Part shown: piece by piece, positions 31,189 through 34,050 of the stretch | Layout: each line of letters starts with the position of its first letter | Numbering within the stretch: position 1 is the stretch's first letter | Assembly: GCA_016187725.1 (NCBI GenBank) | Contig: JACPJE010000159.1 | Span: 1-34,050, forward strand | Source of the DNA: Candidatus Latescibacterota bacterium | GTDB lineage: Bacteria > Latescibacterota > UBA2968 > UBA8231 | Direction of reading: 5' to 3' | DNA: 34,050 nt | Translations under genes and position numbers: made by a program | The notes under the pieces: generated by a model | Told to the model about the DNA's origin: nothing | The model's input: only the letters and a program-made list of their open reading frames with translations | Databases searched by the model: none

Positions 31189-31814
31189 CTATTCTTCCCG
31201 TTCCACCCGCACGAGTTGATGCCGGCCCTCTTCCCACTTGTAGAAGTACACGCGGGTGTACTTGCTCCAGCTCTGCTGCCCTGGCCGCTGGGTGCGGAGT
31301 TCGTACCCATAGTAGCGCTCTGGTGCTAACTCCCCCTCGATCTCGAGCCGTGTCTCTTCCAGTACCCGTGGAGACCCGAGCGGTTTCCCTTTTTCATCCA
31401 GGAGCCGGCACTGATACTGCCCGCCCTCCTCCAGCTTCCCTGCCACTGCCAGGTCCGCGAAACGCACCTCTCCCCCCTCGATGGCAAAGCGGTCCATGGG
31501 CATGTGGGGCATCAGATTGTTGCTGCCGAAGGTGGAGCCCATGTCGAGCAAGTGGTGCTTGAGATAATGCCGGCCATCCGGCCCGGTCACGTACATATCG
31601 AGGGTATTGGCCGCGCGCCGGTCCGCTTGGGCAACTGGGTGCGCTCGGCGTAGATGGTGAATTCCCCCAGCGGGTAGACCAGGCCGGTCCACAGCAAACG
31701 GGGAAAAGAGAGGAGATAGTTGTGCTCTGAGGCGAATACCCGAGAGGTATCGGGCTCCTGGGCGGCAGCCAGGCCGGCGCCCAGGAATAAGGCGAGGAAG
31801 AGACAAACGCTCAC
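31189..31814 (-). pseudogene. Chimeric outer-membrane-type protein remnant with frameshift
   Basis: GTG at 31814, preceded by AAAGGAAG, opens a signal peptide MSVCLFLALFLGAGLAA. Next comes NYLLSFPRLLWTGLVYPLGE and FTIYAERTQLPK, which resembles the start of BamA/D15-like surface antigens. Around 31605-31630 the frame shifts to ANTLDMYVTGPDGRHYLKHH and LLDMGSTFGS, a block I associate with a different large hypothetical family. The last ~95 residues (EGGEVRFADLAVAGKLEE to HQLVRVEREE) resemble the beta-rich end of yet another secreted protein. I infer three gene ends joined together. The family names are from memory and uncertain; the frame change and lack of a complete domain are seen directly. 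Confidence 0.5.
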
Positions 31815-32349
31815 GAGGACACTTCCTTTCGCCCCAAGTGGAACAATCGCCGGGGATGGCTCATCATCTGCGCTGGTGGAATCACTACTGGCAATCACCT
31901 GGCAATAAAAGTGCCCCACGGTGAAGGGGAAAAGTATATTTATCGCGTCCATGTAGCAAATCTTCTTTGTGGTCAACAGGTTACAATACGGAGGGCACAG
32001 GAGAATATCAAGGAGATTCTATTCTTCTCAGGCGCTCTTATGAACGGGCTCATCATTATCCGGCAGGCAGGTAATGTAGCGCAATGCAGCGCAACACAGC
32101 GCAACGCTGCTCAAGGTTTCCTCCTCTGCTCTCAGGGTGTCTGTGCCCTGTCCTATGTCAGTACATATCTAAGGGTTATCAGTTTTCAAGGACAGAGATA
32201 CACATGCTGGTATGCTTGTTGCGAGTAACTTGTTGCGAGTAAGTTGAATGCTGACGCTCGCGTCGGAGGTAAACGATGCAACGATGTTGGTACCACCAGG
32301 CTTTATGTAGGGTTGGAGGAGTTGGTTGAACGCACCTTGGAACGTCAGA
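31815..32349. other. 535-bp gap without a recognisable gene
   Basis: Several short frames are open but none shows a family pattern. The segment is less GC-rich than the flanks. It contains a 10-bp unit repeated four times imperfectly at 32071-32110 (GTAATGTAGC, GCAATGCAGC, GCAACACAGC, GCAACGCTGC) and the 14-bp duplication listed separately. I see no convincing promoter for either neighbour. Confidence 0.6.
32215..32242. repeat. Perfect 14-bp tandem duplication
   Basis: CTTGTTGCGAGTAA occurs twice back to back (32215-32228 and 32229-32242). It lies in the noncoding gap just before the phosphotransferase fragment and may be a slippage or junction scar. Confidence 0.9.
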
Positions 32350-32622
32350 TACGCGGCCGGCAAGCTGTCAGGCGTCCTCGACTTCGACGCTGCTCATCTG
32401 GATCTGTGGGTAGCGGATTTCGCGCTGTCGTGGCGCGGCCGCGATGACGATGTCTTGCGAGGCTACGAGGAAGAGTCGCCGCTCGAGCCGATCAACCGCG
32501 AGTTGCTCGTCCCGGTGCATTGGGCCTGGATGATCGCCTGTGCAGTCGCTGACATCAAGGAGGGCACCAGTACCGCCGAATGGACGCTCAAGCATCTGGT
32601 CCGTCAACAACCTGGTGGATGA
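32350..32622 (+). pseudogene. C-terminal fragment of an aminoglycoside phosphotransferase-family protein
   Basis: In the frame ending TGA at 32622, GKLSGVLDFDAAHLDLWVAD is the metal-binding DFD segment of APH/choline-kinase-like enzymes. Then come FALSWRGRDDDVLRGYEEES, VHWAWMIACAVADI and a final helix TAEWTLKHLVR. The ATP-binding N-lobe and the HGD-x4-N catalytic loop that must precede it are absent; sequence before ~32350 is unrelated. It is a truncated 3' gene end and cannot be an active kinase or resistance gene. Confidence 0.75.
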
Positions 32623-32639
32623 AACTGCCGGTCGCCTGA

Positions 32640-32740
32640 GGACAGTGCCGGGAGGTGAAGACGGTGTCGGCCTGCTGGGCGGCGGCGGGCAGCGCCCACA
32701 GCGAACAGAGCGCCAGCAAGAGCAGCCAGGTGGAGATCAT
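32640..32740 (-). pseudogene. N-terminal fragment of a TolC-like secreted protein
   Basis: ATG at 32740 (minus) gives a clear signal peptide MISTWLLLLALCSLWALP, then AAAQQADTVFT, before it runs into the phosphotransferase fragment on the other strand. The start overlaps the stop of the RND-pump tail in ATGA, the usual order of a pump followed by its outer-membrane factor. The TolC assignment rests on that context, not on domain sequence. Confidence 0.5.
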
Positions 32741-32952
32741 GGGTTCAATATGGGTGTGGAGATGGTTCCTCGCCTGCCGGCCTCCTTGCGCCCCCAGCCC
32801 AAGAACTGGCGGGGATGGCTCAACAGGATGGGAAAGCGCTCCTTCCAGCGGTCGGCCTTGGCCTAGACCGCCGGAGTCAGCAGCGAGGTGAGAAACATAG
32901 AACTGGTCAGGCCGCCGATCAAGGCCAAGCCGTTTTTCCACTCGGCCCCGGC
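32737..32952 (-). pseudogene. C-terminal fragment of an RND efflux transporter with in-frame stop
   Basis: On the minus strand the frame reads AEWKNGLALIGGLTSSMFLT, SLLTPAV, then TAG (32863-32865), then AKADRWKERFPILLSHPRQF to a TGA at 32737-32739. The GGLTSSMFLT...TPAV segment is the last transmembrane helix of HAE1/AcrB-type pumps. The stop codon interrupts what is otherwise a continuous tail. Upstream helices are missing from about 32950. Confidence 0.7.
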
Positions 32953-33072
32953 AACACGGGCAGCCCCCGGCCCGCCCCGCACGACACCATCGCCTGTTAC
33001 TGTTACATTACTAGGGGTGCAGTTGAGTCAGCGCCACCTCCAGCCCAACTCGTCACCTGAGGAACACAAGTT

Positions 33073-33837
33073 GTGAAACGTTCTAACGCTTTTTGCCTGG
33101 CGGCCCTCCTGGCCCTGGCGGGCTGCAGCCACCTCAGCCCTTACTACCGCCCCGATGCCCCCCCCGCCCGTTTCCCAGCCGACGGCGACCTCAGGCAAAG
33201 GGTGCTGCTGATCGGCGACGCCGGGATGCCGCAAAAGAACGAGCCCGTACTGCAGGCCCTGGAGCAGTGGGCCGGCCAGCAGCCCCAGCGGACCACCGTG
33301 GTCTTCCTGGGCGACAACGTGTACGAAAGCGGCATCCCCGAGCCGGACCAGGGCGGTTATACCCAGGCCCTCGGGTACCTGCAGGCGCCGCTGTTCCTGT
33401 GGAAGGATCATCTCTTTCCCGCCAGGCGGCTGCACCGGCGGCTCTGGTTGCCGCTGCCTGTGCTCGGATCCCTGTACCCACTGGTGCGCGGCCTGCGGCC
33501 TCCAACCCAAGACCTGGCCAGCCCGACCTACCGCTCGATGAGCGCGGCGCTGCGGGGAGCGCTGGCGCGCTACCGCCCCCTGATCTACGCCGCCGGCCAC
33601 GACCACAGCCTGCAGGTTCTGGAGGGCGATGCGGCGAGCAGGTACTACCTGATAAGTGGCATGGGCTCGGCAAAAAAGGCCACCGCCGTCACCCACGGAC
33701 ACGACACCCTCTTCGCCCATCTGCATCCGGGCTTCATGGCTGTGGACCTGCTGGAGGACGGGCGGATGCTCCTGCAGGTGGTGGAGGCGGGATCAGCCGC
33801 AGTAGTTTTTGCCCACTGGCTGTATGGGGCAGACTAG
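33073..33837 (+). pseudogene. Lipoprotein calcineurin-like phosphoesterase with its catalytic core deleted
   Basis: GTG at 33073 follows GAGGAA. Residues 1-18 form a lipoprotein signal with lipobox LALAGC. VLLIGDAGMPQ and TVVFLGDNVYESGIPEPD are the first two metallophosphatase motifs (metal Asp and Asn). The sequence then jumps to LFLWKDHLFPARRLHRRLWL and LPVLGSLYPLVRGL, ending with LIYAAGHDHSLQVLEG (last His-x-His motif) and YYLISGMGSAKKA. The segment between, which in relatives carries GNHDW and the GHHP-type His, is absent: roughly 100-130 residues are missing. The reading frame is kept. With the GNHD motif gone it should not be catalytic. The deletion may be real or an assembly collapse. 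Confidence 0.75.
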
Positions 33838-33839
33838 AC

Positions 33840-33887
33840 AAAAAAAAGCACCTGCAGCACGAGGGAAATCCTCCTCTGCAAGTGCTC
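33840..33887 (-). terminator. Terminator for the minus-strand tRNA
   Basis: AGCACTTGCAG and CTGCAGGTGCT (minus strand) form an 11-bp stem with one mismatch, and eight T follow (A run at 33840-33847). On the + strand the same stem is followed by CTTT, so it may also end the phosphoesterase transcript. Confidence 0.7.
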
Positions 33888-33906
33888 TTTGCCGATCGCC
33901 TGCAGG

Positions 33907-33951
33907 TGGTGCGCCCACTAGGACTCGAACCTAGGACCCGCTGATTAAGAG
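33907..33951 (-). tRNA. 3' half of tRNA-Lys(CUU), truncated at the anticodon loop
   Basis: On the minus strand: anticodon loop CTCTTAA (33951-33945; anticodon CTT), 3' anticodon stem TCAGC, variable loop GGGTC, T stem-loop CTAGG-TTCGAGT-CCTAG, acceptor strand TGGGCGC, discriminator A, CCA (33909-33907). The 5' anticodon stem, D arm and 5' acceptor should follow at higher coordinates, but sequence after 33951 is TAAAGCAATG and does not pair. The break is exactly at the edge of the loop. CCA is encoded. This is the portion that integrative elements commonly carry as att. Confidence 0.85.
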
Positions 33952-34050
33952 TAAAGCAATGAAAAGCCTTAACTTATCTCTTTACAACAGGTTGCAGTTA
34001 ACAAGCCCTGGTGTCGTGATAAAGCCGTGATATGCAGAGCCGATCAAATT
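33952..34050. other. AT-richer sequence adjoining the truncated tRNA; possible end of an integrated element
   Basis: These 99 bases have visibly lower GC than the rest of the window and hold no recognisable gene. They begin where tRNA identity ends. If the tRNA fragment is an att site, this is the terminus of the element or the site of its excision. Confidence 0.45.

Noticed and set aside
32071-32110. Four 10-bp tandem units that could suggest a CRISPR or iteron array.
   Set aside because: Units are contiguous, imperfect and too short for CRISPR, and no rep gene or DnaA-box cluster is nearby.
31911-32228. A 105-codon + strand frame in the gap before the phosphotransferase fragment.
   Set aside because: No ribosome site, no recognisable domain, and it runs through the 10-bp repeats and into the first copy of the 14-bp duplication.
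32350-32622. Aminoglycoside resistance gene.
   Set aside because: Only the C-terminal segment is present, without the ATP-binding lobe or catalytic loop, and the family includes many non-resistance kinases.

Overview
The window is about 34 kb of GC-rich, gene-dense bacterial DNA. The FG-GAP/UnbV protein ends in a YPNPFNPTT-type T9SS sorting domain, and a second copy of such a tail survives as a relic. Together with LL-diaminopimelate aminotransferase, Reg_prop propellers, a phytanoyl-CoA dioxygenase and a HEAT-linked nucleotide-transporter gene, this points to an uncultivated lineage of the FCB superphylum (Latescibacteria/Eisenbacteria/KSB1-like). The phylum is an inference; no rRNA is present.

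Layout. 1-4080 (+): secreted and surface proteins: the 3' end of a 173-residue-repeat protein, a small Fis-type HTH protein, a signal-peptide TIM-barrel glycosidase-like gene broken near its end, and a 5'-truncated FG-GAP/UnbV protein with a T9SS tail. 4190-7547 (+): promoter, long leader and a large sigma54 activator carrying Reg_prop propellers as sensor. 7578-8510 (-): a sugar-phosphate isomerase-like protein. 8556-8665: a MITE-like palindrome. 8682-12636 (+): dapL, pyk, then a ribbon-helix-helix protein translationally coupled to nadA, with its own promoter and a dyad in the leader. 12697-16173 (+): a DNRLRE secreted protein coupled to an NHL propeller, a GNAT acetyltransferase, an internally deleted epimerase and a PhyH dioxygenase.

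16392-20057 (-): xylA with a strong terminator, a gph-like HAD phosphatase, a Cys-motif conserved hypothetical protein and an SDR. 20065-22654: a glutamine synthetase (-) and an iron-containing alcohol dehydrogenase (+) meet head to head, and neither has a normal start. 22648-23754 (-): murB. 23887-30642 (-): one tight transcription unit with an internally deleted NTT-like transporter, a full NTT-HEAT transporter, a cNMP-fold protein, a CheY-like regulator with a coiled-coil tail, and a soluble PAS/GAF histidine kinase. It looks like a signalling cassette attached to nucleotide or metabolite transport.

30643-33837 is a graveyard of gene ends: a Reg_prop secreted protein start, a chimeric OMP-like gene, an aminoglycoside-phosphotransferase tail, an RND-efflux tail with a TolC-like head, and a phosphoesterase lacking its core. 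The right edge holds the 3' half of a tRNA-Lys(CUU) cut exactly at the anticodon loop, followed by AT-richer DNA, which is the signature of an integration site.

A theme across the window is that many genes keep their N- and C-terminal ends but have lost the middle (895, 14897, 29914, 33073) or are joined out of frame to unrelated fragments (2080-2110, 21410, 31620). This is either a genome with many short deletions or an assembly that has collapsed sequence. Reads would tell which.
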